Source: Uliginosibacterium sp. 31-16
GTDB lineage: Bacteria; Pseudomonadota; Gammaproteobacteria; Burkholderiales; Rhodocyclaceae
DNA: 64,000 nucleotides
Direction of reading: 5' to 3'
Assembly (NCBI RefSeq): GCF_030730865.1
Contig: NZ_JAVALZ010000001.1
Span: 372,001 to 436,000, forward strand
The translations under genes were made by a program, and so were the position numbers. The notes below the pieces were generated by a model that saw only the letters and a list, made by a program, of their open reading frames with translations, made no database searches and was not told where the DNA came from. This document shows, piece by piece, positions 52,445-61,804 of the stretch. Position 1 is the stretch's first letter. Every line of letters starts with the position of its first letter.

Positions 52445-53143
52445 TTACTGTGCGCTAACCGAAGAAGGCTCGACGCGAACACCTGCACCCATCGTGGATG
52501 ACAATGCGATCTTGCGCAGATACACACCCTTAGACGCAGCAGGCTTGGCCTTGACCAATGCGCCGATCAGCGCGCCAAGGTTTTGCTGCAGGGCCTCCAC
52601 GGAGAACGACGCACGGCCGATCGTAGCGTGAATGATGCCGGCCTTATCGGTACGGTATTGAACCTGACCGGCCTTGGCGTTCTTCACCGCGGTCGTCACG
52701 TCCATAGTGACCGTTCCAACCTTCGGGTTCGGCATCAGACCACGCGGGCCAAGGATCTGACCCAGCGCGCCGACAACGCGCATTGCATCGGGTGTTGCGA
52801 TGCACAGATCGAAATCGATGCTGCCAGACTTGACTTGCTCAGCCAGATCATCAAAACCAACCACATCTGCACCTGCAGCCTTGGCTTCTTCAGCCTTCGG
52901 GCCTTGAGCAAACACGGCAACACGAACCGACTTACCCGTACCGGCAGGCAGCACAACAGAGCCGCGCACAACCTGATCCGACTTCTTCGCATCCACACCC
53001 AGATTCACCGAGACATCAACCGACTCGTCGAACTTGGCGTTGGCGTTTTGCTTGACCAGATTCAGGGCTTCTTCGGTCACGTAGAGCTTGTTGCGATCAA
53101 CCGAGGCGCGCAGCGCCTTCACTCGCTTGGACTGGTTTGCCAT
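52445..53143 (-). CDS. rplA: 50S ribosomal protein L1
   Basis: 232 residues ([40 protein letters not shown]). It forms the mobile L1 stalk at the E site and represses rplKA translation in E. coli. ATG 53141-53143; it begins one base after the rplK stop. Confidence 0.98.
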   Translation of the reverse strand: MANQSKRVKALRASVDRNKLYVTEEALNLVKQNANAKFDESVDVSVNLGVDAKKSDQVVRGSVVLPAGTGKSVRVAVFAQGPKAEEAKAAGADVVGFDDLAEQVKSGSIDFDLCIATPDAMRVVGALGQILGPRGLMPNPKVGTVTMDVTTAVKNAKAGQVQYRTDKAGIIHATIGRASFSVEALQQNLGALIGALVKAKPAASKGVYLRKIALSSTMGAGVRVEPSSVSAQ

Positions 53144-53144
53144 G

Positions 53145-53576
53145 TCACACCCCCTCCGTGGTAATGCCCATGCTGCGGGCAGAGCCAGCGATGGTGCGAA
53201 CAGCCGCATCCAGATCGGCTGCAGTCAGATCTTTCATCTTGGCCTTGGCAATTTCTTCAAGCTGGGCGCGCGTCACCTTACCGACCTTGTCGGTATGGGG
53301 CTTGGCAGAACCCTTTTGCACACCAGCAGCCTTCTTGATCAGAACGGTTGCGGGCGGGGTCTTGATGATGAACGTGAAGCTCTTGTCCGCGAACGCGGTA
53401 ATCACCACCGGCAGGGGCAGGCCCGGCTCGTAAGACTGAGTCTGCGCGTTGAAAGCCTTGCAGAACTCCATGATATTCAGGCCGCGCTGACCAAGAGCGG
53501 GGCCAATTGGGGGCGAAGGGTTTGCCTTGCCCGCCGGCACTTGCAGCTTTACGTAGCCAACGATCTTCTTTGCCAT
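53145..53576 (-). CDS. rplK: 50S ribosomal protein L11
   Basis: 143 residues ([40 protein letters not shown]). With L10 it forms the GTPase-associated centre and is needed for RelA activation and for thiostrepton binding; the proline-rich N-domain turn is intact. A 96-base spacer separates it from nusG. Confidence 0.98.
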   Translation of the reverse strand: MAKKIVGYVKLQVPAGKANPSPPIGPALGQRGLNIMEFCKAFNAQTQSYEPGLPLPVVITAFADKSFTFIIKTPPATVLIKKAAGVQKGSAKPHTDKVGKVTRAQLEEIAKAKMKDLTAADLDAAVRTIAGSARSMGITTEGV

Positions 53577-53672
53577 GACGGCTCCTTGAAGTGAGTAATA
53601 GCGCAACCGGAAACCGGATTGCTCCTCGCGCCGGAGATTGAAACGGGAGGCTCCGACCCCCTCCCTGAGCTA

Positions 53673-54206
53673 TCAGGTCTTTTCAACCTGGCTGAACTCC
53701 AGTTCAACCGGCGTCGAACGACCGAAAATTGTTACCGAAACGTGCAAGCGGCTCTTTTCATAATTCACGCTCTCCACGGAACCATTGAAATCCGTGAACG
53801 GGCCATCCTTGACTCGAACGTACTCACCAACCTCAAACAACACCTTCGGCTTCGGCTTCTCGACACCCTCTTGCATTTGATGCAAGATTTTTTCAACTTC
53901 CTTTTCAGAAATGGGTGTCGGTTTGTTGGCTGTCCCGCCGACAAACCCAGTCACCTTGGAGGTGCTCTTCACCAAGTGCCATGTGTCGTCATCCATCTCC
54001 ATCTCGACAAGCACATAACCCGGGAAAAACTTGCGCTCCGTCACGCTCTTCTGGCCGCCCTTCATTTCCACAACTTCTTCAACGGGAACAAGGATCTGAC
54101 CAAACTTATCCTGCATACCGGAACGGGCTACGCGCTCCACAAGAGCGCGCTGAACCGACTTCTCAAATCCGGAATAGGCATGCACCACGAACCAGCGCTT
54201 GCTCAT
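53673..54206 (-). CDS. nusG: Transcription elongation/antitermination factor NusG
   Basis: 177 residues: NGN domain ([20 protein letters not shown], 1-110) that binds polymerase and a C-terminal KOW domain ([20 protein letters not shown]) that binds Rho or S10. ATG 54204-54206 overlaps the secE stop by an ATGA, so the two are coupled. Confidence 0.98.
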   Translation of the reverse strand: MSKRWFVVHAYSGFEKSVQRALVERVARSGMQDKFGQILVPVEEVVEMKGGQKSVTERKFFPGYVLVEMEMDDDTWHLVKSTSKVTGFVGGTANKPTPISEKEVEKILHQMQEGVEKPKPKVLFEVGEYVRVKDGPFTDFNGSVESVNYEKSRLHVSVTIFGRSTPVELEFSQVEKT

Positions 54207-54550
54207 TGCTGCCACCCCAGAATCACTGCGATCAACTTGCCTACAGCCAAATCAACCACCCACAGAACAAGTGCCATAACCACCACAAAAGCGAATACGG
54301 CCAGAGTGGTCTGCGTAGTTTCCTTGCGGGTCGGCCAAACCACTTTTTTGGCTTCGACAACAGCTTCGCTACCAAACGCAGCAAGGCGACGCCCCGGCTC
54401 GGTAAACCAGCCAACCGCAACACAGGCAGCAACCCCTGCGAGGACACACAGGACGCGGAAGATCATCGCCTGCCCGGAGAGCAGGTAATAACCCGCCAGA
54501 CCAGCGGCGAGCAATAGCACCGCGAGCGCGAACTTCAGTTTATCCGCCAT
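54203..54550 (-). CDS. secE: Protein translocase subunit SecE
   Basis: 115 residues with three membrane segments (about 6-23, 30-48 and 84-108), the long form as in E. coli. The amphipathic cytoplasmic helix with the conserved [14 protein letters not shown] motif lies at 64-77. It clamps SecY (27536-28858). Confidence 0.96.
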   Translation of the reverse strand: MADKLKFALAVLLLAAGLAGYYLLSGQAMIFRVLCVLAGVAACVAVGWFTEPGRRLAAFGSEAVVEAKKVVWPTRKETTQTTLAVFAFVVVMALVLWVVDLAVGKLIAVILGWQQ

Positions 54551-54574
54551 GGAAGACTTGCCTTTGTATTTTAT

Positions 54575-54650
54575 TGGCAGGGGCAGAGGGTCTCGAACCC
54601 CCAACCTTCGGTTTTGGAGACCGACGCTCTGCCAATTGAGCTATGCCCCT
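54575..54650 (-). tRNA. trnW: tRNA-Trp (anticodon CCA)
   Basis: 76 bases with the 3' CCA encoded. Acceptor AGGGGCA pairs with TGCCCCT; the anticodon arm is TCGGT-CTCCAAA-ACCGA; the T loop is TTCGAGA. It lies between tuf copy B and secE, as in many betaproteobacteria. Confidence 0.97.
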
Positions 54651-54666
54651 GCAGCAGAGACCACAA

Positions 54667-54693
54667 AGCGCCCTGAAGAACCCTTCAGAGCGC
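54667..54693 (-). other. Hairpin between tuf copy B and tRNA-Trp
   Basis: Minus strand: GCGCTCTGAAG-GGTT-CTTCAGGGCGC, an 11-bp stem with one G-U pair and no T run, directly after the tuf terminator and before the tRNA. A plausible RNase III or processing site for tRNA release. Confidence 0.45.
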
Positions 54694-54697
54694 CCAT

Positions 54698-54727
54698 CAA
54701 AATCCGGCAAAAACCCGCCGGATTTTC
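54698..54727 (-). terminator. Terminator-like hairpin after tuf copy B
   Basis: Minus strand: AAATCCGGC-GGGTTTTT-GCCGGATTT then T, 12 bases past the tuf stop. Confidence 0.7.
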
Positions 54728-54737
54728 TAGTCAGCAA

Positions 54738-55928
54738 TTACTCGATGATTTTAGCCACCACGCCGGCGCCAACGGTACGGCCACCTTCGCGAATTGCGAA
54801 GCGCAGACCTTCTTCCATGGCGATCGGAGCGATCAGCTTGACGGTCATCTGGATGTTGTCACCCGGCATGACCATTTCGGTGCCTTCCGGCAGGGAGATG
54901 GCGCCCGTCACGTCCGTGGTACGGAAGTAGAACTGGGGACGGTAGTTGTTGAAGAACGGGGTGTGACGACCACCTTCGTCCTTGCTCAGCACATACACTT
55001 CACCGGTGAAGTGGGTATGCGGCTTGATGGAGCCCGGCTTGCACAGCACCTGACCGCGCTCAACGTCTTCACGCTTGGTGCCGCGCAGCAGCACGCCGAC
55101 GTTGTCGCCCGCCTGACCTTGGTCGAGCAGCTTGCGGAACATTTCAACACCGGTACAGATGGTCTTGACCGTATCCTTGATGCCGACGATTTCGATTTCT
55201 TCGCCGACCTTGACGATGCCGCGCTCAACGCGACCGGTCACCACCGTGCCACGACCCGAGATCGAGAATACGTCTTCGATCGGCAGCAGGAAGGGCTTGT
55301 CGATGGCGCGCTCAGGCGTCGGGATATAGGAGTCCAGTGCCTCAGCCAGGGCCATGATAGCCACTTCGCCCAGCTCGCCCTTGTCGCCTTCCAGCGCCTT
55401 CAGTGCGGAACCCTTGACGATTGGCACGTCATCACCCGGGAAGTCGTACTTGGAAAGCAGTTCGCGCACTTCCATTTCGACGAGTTCGAGCAGCTCGGCA
55501 TCATCCACCATGTCGCATTTGTTCAGGAACACGATGATGTAAGGCACGCCGACCTGACGAGCCAGCAGGATGTGCTCGCGCGTCTGGGGCATGGGGCCGT
55601 CAGCAGCCGAACAGACCAGAATGGCGCCGTCCATCTGGGCAGCACCGGTAATCATGTTCTTGACGTAGTCGGCGTGACCCGGGCAATCAACGTGAGCGTA
55701 GTGACGATTGGCTGTCTCGTATTCGACGTGTGCTGTATTGATCGTAATACCGCGAGCCTTTTCTTCCGGCGCCGCATCAATCTGGTCATACGCCTTGGCT
55801 GCACCGCCAAACTTGGATGCCAGCACCGTGGTGATAGCTGCCGTCAGCGTGGTCTTGCCATGGTCAACGTGACCAATCGTACCCACGTTTACGTGCGGCT
55901 TCGTACGTTCAAACTTTTCCTTGGCCAT
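54738..55928 (-). CDS. tuf (tufB): Translation elongation factor Tu, copy B
   Basis: 396 residues, the same protein as copy A. It differs by about four bases by eye (codon 2, near 55881 and two near the 3' end). Flanking DNA is unrelated, so identity stops at the coding ends, which suggests ongoing gene conversion rather than a recent block duplication. It is preceded by three tRNA genes, matching the tRNA-tufB arrangement of E. coli. Confidence 0.98.
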   Translation of the reverse strand: MAKEKFERTKPHVNVGTIGHVDHGKTTLTAAITTVLASKFGGAAKAYDQIDAAPEEKARGITINTAHVEYETANRHYAHVDCPGHADYVKNMITGAAQMDGAILVCSAADGPMPQTREHILLARQVGVPYIIVFLNKCDMVDDAELLELVEMEVRELLSKYDFPGDDVPIVKGSALKALEGDKGELGEVAIMALAEALDSYIPTPERAIDKPFLLPIEDVFSISGRGTVVTGRVERGIVKVGEEIEIVGIKDTVKTICTGVEMFRKLLDQGQAGDNVGVLLRGTKREDVERGQVLCKPGSIKPHTHFTGEVYVLSKDEGGRHTPFFNNYRPQFYFRTTDVTGAISLPEGTEMVMPGDNIQMTVKLIAPIAMEEGLRFAIREGGRTVGAGVVAKIIE

Positions 55929-55979
55929 GATTTACCCCAATCAACCCGAGCAAAAACAGTTAAAGAAATAAAAAAAGAA

Positions 55980-56054
<75 letters not shown>

Positions 56055-56065
56055 ACTGAAAAACA

Positions 56066-56139
56066 TGGAGCGGGTGAAGGGAATCGAACCCTCGTCATAA
56101 GCTTGGAAGGCTTCTGCTCTACCATTGAGCTACACCCGC
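56066..56139 (-). tRNA. trnG: tRNA-Gly (anticodon TCC)
   Basis: 74 bases with encoded CCA. Acceptor GCGGGTG pairs with CACCCGC; the anticodon loop is CTTCCAA; T loop TTCGATT. It is 11 bases upstream of tRNA-Thr. Confidence 0.96.
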
Positions 56140-56246
56140 TCAATGACGAACCACCTCACGGCAATCCGCCTCTTCGATCACTCAACCCGCAATACAACCG
56201 AACACCAGCACCACACAAACCACTGCAATGCCTTAAAACTGTCTGA

Positions 56247-56329
56247 TGGAGGAGGTTGGATTCGAACCAACGTAGGCGTAAGCCAACAGATTTACAGTCT
56301 GCCCCCTTTAGCCACTCGGGCACCCCTCC
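56247..56329 (-). tRNA. trnY: tRNA-Tyr (anticodon GTA), CCA not encoded
   Basis: 83 bases, class II with a long variable arm (GGCTTACGCC). Acceptor GGAGGGG pairs with CTCCTCC, discriminator A; the anticodon loop contains GTA. The bases after the discriminator read TCA, not CCA, so the end must be added by the tRNA nucleotidyltransferase. The other three tRNAs here encode CCA. It is first in the operon. Confidence 0.93.
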
Positions 56330-56343
56330 GTAAGGAACGCAAG

Positions 56344-56372
56344 ACTATAGAGACAGAAAGAACCCAAGTCAA
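56344..56372 (-). promoter_or_regulatory. Strong sigma70 promoter of the tRNA-tuf operon
   Basis: Minus strand: TTGACT (plus 56367-56372), 17-base spacer, TATAGT (plus 56344-56349), about 14 bases before the tRNA-Tyr 5' end. A near-consensus stable-RNA-type promoter. Confidence 0.88.
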
Positions 56373-56488
56373 GCACTGTTTCAAATCCATTCGCCAAATA
56401 CCTTTCACACGGCGACAAGGCCTGTCACTTCTCTTTGCGCAATCCAGTAACATGCCTCTTCATTTTGCCTTGCACCAAGACTATCTCC

Positions 56489-57247
56489 ATGCACCGTCCT
56501 CTGACCAAGGCGCTGGCAGCGCAGACGGCCGGCCTCATTCTGGTTTATGCCCTGAGCCGCAACGGCATCCTGCCAAACATGGCCCTTGTATGGCTGGCTT
56601 GCCTGCAAGGCGCGCTCGCCGCCATTGTATCAATGCTGTTACTAGCCCCCTGCTGGTGGGGGGCCATTCATCTGGCCTTCATGCCGGCAATCATTCTGGC
56701 GAGCCTGCTACAGCAGCCAGTGGCAGTTTATGTCTGCGGTTTTTTTCTACTTCTTCTGACTTACTGGACGAGTTTTCGCACCCAGGTGCCATTATTTCTG
56801 TCTAACCACGTCACAGTACATCGCCTGGCGGCCTGGCTGTCGGACAACAAACCGCAGAAGGTTCTAGACGTCGGGAGCGGCACTGGCAGCTTTGCACTTC
56901 GACTGGCGAGGCTACGACCCGACTGGTCCGTGACAGGAATTGAATCCGCGCCAGCCCCATATGCCTTGTCCCGCTGGCTTGGACGCCAGACCCCGAATCT
57001 TTGTTTGCTGCGTGCAGATTTCTGGGAGCATTCACTATCCGGCTATGACGTTGTTTATGCCTTCCTCTCCCCCGTACCAATGCCTGCGCTCTGGGCCAAG
57101 GCTCTTCGCGAAATGCGGCCCGGCAGCCTGTTGATCAGCAACAGCTTCACCATCGAAAACGCAAGGGATGTTGAGATCCTGCGAATTGACGACCGACGCG
57201 CCACTCACCTGTTTGTCTATCGGATCCCCGAAATCAAAAGAAAATGA
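56489..57247 (+). CDS. Membrane-anchored class I SAM-dependent methyltransferase
   Basis: A 252-residue protein. Residues about 10-105 hold three or four hydrophobic helices (GLILVYALSRNGILP, WWGAIHLAFMPAIILASLL, FFLLLLTYWTSF). The rest is a Rossmann methyltransferase with the SAM motif VLDVGSGTGSFALRLARLRP (about 124-143), acidic GIES at the end of strand 2, and FLSPVPMPALW. The substrate is unknown; the anchor suggests a membrane or envelope target. ATG 56489 has no clear ribosome site; a TTG at 56435 in frame is an alternative. It is followed after 116 bases by the ParA-like gene. Confidence 0.78.
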   Translation: MHRPLTKALAAQTAGLILVYALSRNGILPNMALVWLACLQGALAAIVSMLLLAPCWWGAIHLAFMPAIILASLLQQPVAVYVCGFFLLLLTYWTSFRTQVPLFLSNHVTVHRLAAWLSDNKPQKVLDVGSGTGSFALRLARLRPDWSVTGIESAPAPYALSRWLGRQTPNLCLLRADFWEHSLSGYDVVYAFLSPVPMPALWAKALREMRPGSLLISNSFTIENARDVEILRIDDRRATHLFVYRIPEIKRK

Positions 57248-57363
57248 AATAGGCGGCGATAGCAGCACTTCTCCAGCTTTCCTCCGCGCCATGCCTGGCC
57301 CATCATGCAATAAACCATCATTCTCCGGGCACGCTTGCTCCGGACCCGGGAGCGCAGGACACC

Positions 57364-58083
57364 ATGGCTGAGATCATTTGCCTGATTGGCACCAAAGGCG
57401 GTAGCGGCAAAACAACGCTCTCGCACATGCTGTGCTATGGCCTTGGCTTGCTCGGCCGGAACGCCGCCTGCGTCATGACGGATATCTGCCGCCAGCCGCC
57501 CCCCCACGGTGCGCTGCCCTATGTGTTTGCTGACGGGCGTACAGAACAGGCTCGAGCAAAAATCATCTCGGCCTTGCGTGCCCGTAATGACTGGATAGGC
57601 GTCATTGACGGCGGAGCCAACCGCATGGAGACGGACTCGGCCCTGTACGCCGAGTCTGATCTGGTGCTACTTCCCTTTCGCGATTCACAAGAAGACCTGC
57701 GCGTCGTCTGCAGCGATCTCGCCCGCCTCCCGCGCGCCTACGCCCTGCCATCACAATGGCCAACCAATCCATGGCAATACAAGGCATCGCTGCGTTTGCT
57801 CGAATCGATTCCGGAAGAGTTTCGCGGGCGCATACTGGCCCCCGTATTCTCGATCTCGTCATCCAAGCTCCTGTTGCAAACGCAGCCTGCAGGCGAATTC
57901 CCTACGCCACTGAACAACACATGCAGAGCGGTTGCACGCTACCTGCTTGGCGTCCTGGAAAACGGAGCATCTGCACTCCCGGCAGCACAAACGGCCATCG
58001 GAGCCTCAGTGCGCATTCAGCGCGTACTGGCCACGCGCGAAGCGGAAACCTACAAACAGATGGATCAGGCGCGCAGACCTTGA
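57364..58083 (+). CDS. Orphan ParA/MinD-like P-loop ATPase
   Basis: A 239-residue protein. The deviant Walker A motif KGGSGKTT (Lys11 and Lys16) at the N-terminus is the signature of ParA/MinD ATPases. The Walker B aspartate is in IGVIDGGANR; the usual D-x-D-P-Q segment after strand 2 is altered to CVMTDICRQPPP. No ParB, MinE or amphipathic C-terminal helix is evident, so the cargo is unknown. Proteins of this type position plasmids, chemoreceptors, carboxysomes or polymer granules. Its last 19 bases overlap the end of the convergent regulator gene. Confidence 0.8.
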   Translation: MAEIICLIGTKGGSGKTTLSHMLCYGLGLLGRNAACVMTDICRQPPPHGALPYVFADGRTEQARAKIISALRARNDWIGVIDGGANRMETDSALYAESDLVLLPFRDSQEDLRVVCSDLARLPRAYALPSQWPTNPWQYKASLRLLESIPEEFRGRILAPVFSISSSKLLLQTQPAGEFPTPLNNTCRAVARYLLGVLENGASALPAAQTAIGASVRIQRVLATREAETYKQMDQARRP

Positions 58084-58718
58084 CGCGCAAGCACGACCAG
58101 CGCCTGAGCACGATTCGGCACCCCCAGAGCACGCAGGATCGCTGAGCAATGGACTTTGATCGTCCCTTCCGCCAAGCCCAGCAGATCAGCGATTTCACGA
58201 TTGGTGCGCCCTTCGACCATCAGCTCCATCACCCGGGTCTGGGCTGCCGTCAGTCCGTACTGCTCGGCCAGTGAGTCAATCCCCCGCCGCCGCCCGGTTC
58301 GCGGCTGAGCAGGCGCCGCGCTGAGATTGTCAGGCATGACCACGCCGCCCTCCAGCACTGCGCGGATTGCCCCCACAAGCTGCCCGGATGACATCGTCTT
58401 TGAAATAAAACCTGCCGCTCCGGCCTTCAGGGCTCGTTTGACGGAGGCTTCGTCTGCCAGCGCGGAGACCACAACGACCGGGATGGTCGGAAAACGGTGT
58501 GCCAGTACCGAGACCAGTGAAAACCCGCTCATGTCGGGCAGCATCAGGTCGGTCAGAATCAGGTCGTACTCGTTACCCGCCTCCACCAATGCCATGGCTT
58601 CCCCCGCACAGGCGGCCTGAGCGTGATGACAGGGAACATCCAGCTGGTCGAGTGCGCGCACCAGCGCTTCACGCACAAGAGCGTGATCTTCAATGACCAG
58701 TACGCGGCAGGATTCCAT
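58065..58718 (-). CDS. LuxR/NarL-family response regulator
   Basis: 217 residues: receiver domain 1-120 with acidic pair ED10-11, phosphoacceptor Asp57 in LILTDLMLPD, and Lys in GFISKTMSSG; a LuxR-type helix-turn-helix at about 150-210 (LTAAQTRVMELMVEGRTNRE, GTIKVHCSAILRAL). It is divergent from the binding-protein and hybrid-kinase genes at 58925-61773, its most probable partners. The coding ends of this gene and the ParA-like gene overlap. Confidence 0.9.
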   Translation of the reverse strand: MESCRVLVIEDHALVREALVRALDQLDVPCHHAQAACAGEAMALVEAGNEYDLILTDLMLPDMSGFSLVSVLAHRFPTIPVVVVSALADEASVKRALKAGAAGFISKTMSSGQLVGAIRAVLEGGVVMPDNLSAAPAQPRTGRRRGIDSLAEQYGLTAAQTRVMELMVEGRTNREIADLLGLAEGTIKVHCSAILRALGVPNRAQALVVLARQGLRA

Positions 58719-58924
58719 AAATAGTCTTGTTGCCCAACAAAATCGAAACGAGACCGCATCTTACGCTGCCACGGCCCCGACCGGCAGGACCGCGCCAGAC
58801 GGACTACCCGAGTGGGCAGGATTTTGAGGGTGGATTTCCGATGCAGCACGCCCCGGATTCAAGCCCCCTCTTGTATGCTCTCATCCTTGCAACATACATC
58901 TTCCAACCCCCGCCACGGCTCCTG

Positions 58925-59857
58925 ATGTCCCGCAAGGCGATTGCCTCCTTCCTGTCGTTCACCAGATTGCTTCGGCCGGTGCTTTTGTGCCTGCTGGCAA
59001 CACCCGCAATGGCGGCGAACATCCTGGTGGTCCTCAGTGACTCAGGTACGGCATATCAGTCCTACGCCCAGGGACTCCGGACGCATATCGAGAAACGAAG
59101 CAATTCCACCGAAATCATCGTGCTGGAGAGCAGCAAGCTCAACGGACACCCCCTGCCTGAGGCAAGCCTGATCGTCGCCGTAGGCAGCCATGCGGCCGAA
59201 GCACTCACGGCCCGGGAACTCCGCCAGCCACTGCTGCTGACCATGCTGCCTCGAAGCAATCTTGAGCGCCTGCTGGTTCAGCACCCCAAAGCCGGGGGGA
59301 TTTACATCGACCAACCTCCCTCCCGCTACATCGCGCTTGCCCGCGCTGCGCTGCCAGACGTCGAGCGCGTCGGCTTTCTGGCTGGTCGCGACAGCAAGGA
59401 TGTGACCAACCGCCTGCTGGTGGCCGCCCGCGATGCGCGCCTGCGCGCGCAGATCGAAACCATCGGCAACGAAGCGGACATCTACCCTGCAATGCAGCGT
59501 CTCTTTGCAGAGGGCGGCGCGTTGATCGCCACTCCGGACTCCTCCGTCTTCAATGCCCAGACCATTCCCAGCATCCTGCTCAGCGCCTATCGGCGCAGCG
59601 TACCGGTAGTCGGCTTCTCGCCGGCCTATGTCAGTGCAGGTGCTGTCGTCGCGCTTTACTCCACCCCGGAGCAACTGGCTGTGCAATCCGCAGACATCTG
59701 CCTGCAGGTACTGGCGGGGGGCGTCATGCCCGGCCCGCAGGCCCCGCGTCATTACACGATCGGCGTCAATGAGCGGGTAGCCCGCTCGCTGGGGCTGACG
59801 ATGGAGGGAGAGGCCTTGATCAGGGAACGCCTGGAACGTCTGGAGCGCCAACCATGA
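58925..59857 (+). CDS. Periplasmic ABC-type substrate-binding protein coupled to a histidine kinase
   Basis: 310 residues. A signal peptide (RPVLLCLLATPAMA, cleaved near residue 31) is followed by a two-lobed periplasmic fold of the ABC_sub_bind (TrpX/YtrF-like) family: ILVVLSDSGTAYQSYAQGLR, LIVAVGSHAAEALTA, VPVVGFSPAYVSAGAVVALY. There is no ABC permease or ATPase nearby; the next gene is a kinase overlapping by four bases (ATGA). This suggests that it hands a ligand signal to the kinase rather than to a transporter. ATG 58925 begins the signal peptide; an in-frame ATG at 58841 with GAGGG upstream is an alternative. Confidence 0.8.
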   Translation: MSRKAIASFLSFTRLLRPVLLCLLATPAMAANILVVLSDSGTAYQSYAQGLRTHIEKRSNSTEIIVLESSKLNGHPLPEASLIVAVGSHAAEALTARELRQPLLLTMLPRSNLERLLVQHPKAGGIYIDQPPSRYIALARAALPDVERVGFLAGRDSKDVTNRLLVAARDARLRAQIETIGNEADIYPAMQRLFAEGGALIATPDSSVFNAQTIPSILLSAYRRSVPVVGFSPAYVSAGAVVALYSTPEQLAVQSADICLQVLAGGVMPGPQAPRHYTIGVNERVARSLGLTMEGEALIRERLERLERQP

Positions 59858-61773
59858 AACTGAACTGGGACATCCGCACCCGTGTACTGATCGTGGCACT
59901 GGTCCCCACCATTGTGCTTGGTCTGCTGCTGACCACCTTGCTGACCTTTTCGCGCCTCAATGATCTGGAGGAAGCCCTGAGCCAGCGTGGCCAGGCCACG
60001 GCACGCCAGCTTGCCTCGGCAGCCGAGTACGGGCTTTTTTCGGGAAATCGGGATGTCCTGCAACGCCTCGCTGCGTCAGCGCTGGAGTCGGCGGACATAT
60101 ACGGCGTCGCCATCTATGACCGCGACAGCAACCTGATGGCCGTTGCCGGGCTGCAGGTTCACTCCACCGCCACCGCCGGTCTGCCAAGCAAGGCCGATGT
60201 CATGGCGATCAGCAGCCAGATGCTGCGGATTGTCGAGCCGGTACGTCACGCCCCCTCGCTGGACGAGGACCCCTATACCCTGACCGGCGAAACACTCAAC
60301 CAGTATCAGCCACTGGGGGAAGTGGTTGTCTTGATCTCGCGCGAGACCCTTGATACCCGCAAGCGCAACCAGATCGTCACGGCAATGCTCATGCTGGTTC
60401 TGGTGCTCGCCGGCAGTATCGGTCTGGCCGTGCTGATGAGCCGCTCGGTCAGCACGCCGATCCAGCGCATTGCCGCAGCAATGTCAGATATCGGCAGTGG
60501 CGATCTGGCCACCCGGGTGCCGATCGAAGGGCGTGGTTCACTGCGCCAGCTGGCCGAGGGCGTCAATGAAATGGCCGCCCACCTGTCGGTCGCCCGCGGC
60601 AACATGGAGCAGCGCATCGCCGCAGCCACCCTGCAATTGCGCGAGCGCACCGAGGAGGCCGAACGCGCCAACCTGGCCAAGTCGCGCTTCCTGGCTGCGG
60701 CCAGCCACGATTTGCGCCAACCCATGCATGCGCTGGGTCTGTTCATTGCCGATCTGTCCCGCAAGGAGCACACCGAAGATACGCGCATGCTCATCGAGCG
60801 TATCGCCGCCTCGGCCGAGGCCATGGAAAACCTGCTCGACAGCCTGCTCGACATCTCCAAGCTCGATGCCGGCGTGGTCAATTCCAATCCGCGCTCCTTT
60901 GCCCTCGGCCCGCTGTTTGAACGCATCGGCGCCGACTACGGTCACGCCGCCAAGGAACGCGGTCTGCGCCTGCGCGTGCGTCCGACCAAGCTGTGGATCC
61001 ACAGTGACCCGATGCTGTTCGAGCGCATCCTCATCAATCTGGTTGGCAATGCCCTGCGCTACACCCTGCGCGGCGCGATCATGCTCACTGCGCGCCGTCG
61101 TGGCGACCACGTACTGGTCGAAGTACGCGACAGCGGCATCGGCATCGCACCGGAAAACCAGGCCAGCATCTTTGTCGAATTCGTCCAGCTCGAAAACCCG
61201 GCGCGCGACCGCAGCAAGGGCCTCGGCCTCGGTCTGGCCATCGTGCGCCGCCTCGCCGACCTGCTGTATCACCCGATCACCCTGCGCTCGGAGCCCGGGC
61301 GCGGTTCGGTCTTTGGTGTCGTGGCGCCCATCGCGCCTGCCGAAGCTTCGCAGGAACCGGTTCTGCTCCATGAACAGAACTTCATCGGCCGTATCGTGGC
61401 AATGGTGGACGACGATGCTCTCGCCCAGGAAAGCCTCGCGGGCCTGCTGCGCGCCTGGGGCTGCTTCGTCGTGGCCAGCGACAGCCTGCCCGATCTGCTC
61501 GCCGCACTGGAGGAGCTCGAAGTCGAGCCCGAAATCATGGTCAGCGATTTCCGTCTGCCCGGCGAGCATACCGGTCTGGACATCATTGCCGAGATGCGCA
61601 ACCGCTTCGGCGCTGACCTGCCGGCCCTGCTTCTGTCTGGCGATACCGGGCCGGACACCCTGCGCCTGGCGACAGCTCAGCGCGTACCTTTGCTGCACAA
61701 GCCGGTGCGCCCGGCCAAACTGCGCGCTGCACTGGCGCATTTGCTCCAGCACGCCGCCGAACGCAGCGTATGA
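59854..61773 (+). CDS. Hybrid sensor histidine kinase with C-terminal receiver
   Basis: 639 residues. Two membrane helices (about 12-32 and 173-193) flank a periplasmic domain of about 140 residues. HAMP follows (about 195-245), then a HisKA domain with AAASHDLRQPMHALGL (His285), an ATPase domain (NLVGNALRYT, VRDSGIGIAP, GLGLGLAIVRRLA), and a receiver with Asp565 in MVSDFRLPGEH and a C-terminal LLHKPVRPAKL. The HDLRQP form of the H box is typical of kinases that pair with LuxR-type regulators such as 58065-58718. It starts inside the stop of the binding-protein gene. Confidence 0.92.
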   Translation: MKLNWDIRTRVLIVALVPTIVLGLLLTTLLTFSRLNDLEEALSQRGQATARQLASAAEYGLFSGNRDVLQRLAASALESADIYGVAIYDRDSNLMAVAGLQVHSTATAGLPSKADVMAISSQMLRIVEPVRHAPSLDEDPYTLTGETLNQYQPLGEVVVLISRETLDTRKRNQIVTAMLMLVLVLAGSIGLAVLMSRSVSTPIQRIAAAMSDIGSGDLATRVPIEGRGSLRQLAEGVNEMAAHLSVARGNMEQRIAAATLQLRERTEEAERANLAKSRFLAAASHDLRQPMHALGLFIADLSRKEHTEDTRMLIERIAASAEAMENLLDSLLDISKLDAGVVNSNPRSFALGPLFERIGADYGHAAKERGLRLRVRPTKLWIHSDPMLFERILINLVGNALRYTLRGAIMLTARRRGDHVLVEVRDSGIGIAPENQASIFVEFVQLENPARDRSKGLGLGLAIVRRLADLLYHPITLRSEPGRGSVFGVVAPIAPAEASQEPVLLHEQNFIGRIVAMVDDDALAQESLAGLLRAWGCFVVASDSLPDLLAALEELEVEPEIMVSDFRLPGEHTGLDIIAEMRNRFGADLPALLLSGDTGPDTLRLATAQRVPLLHKPVRPAKLRAALAHLLQHAAERSV

Positions 61774-61804
61774 TTGAAGTGCCCGCTTGAAAAGGATGTC
61801 TCTC

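Noticed and set aside
58925..59857. Reading the periplasmic binding protein as part of an ABC importer
   Set aside because: No permease or ATPase gene is adjacent, and the gene is coupled to a kinase; the truncated permease at 63444-64000 belongs to another (NitT/TauT) family.
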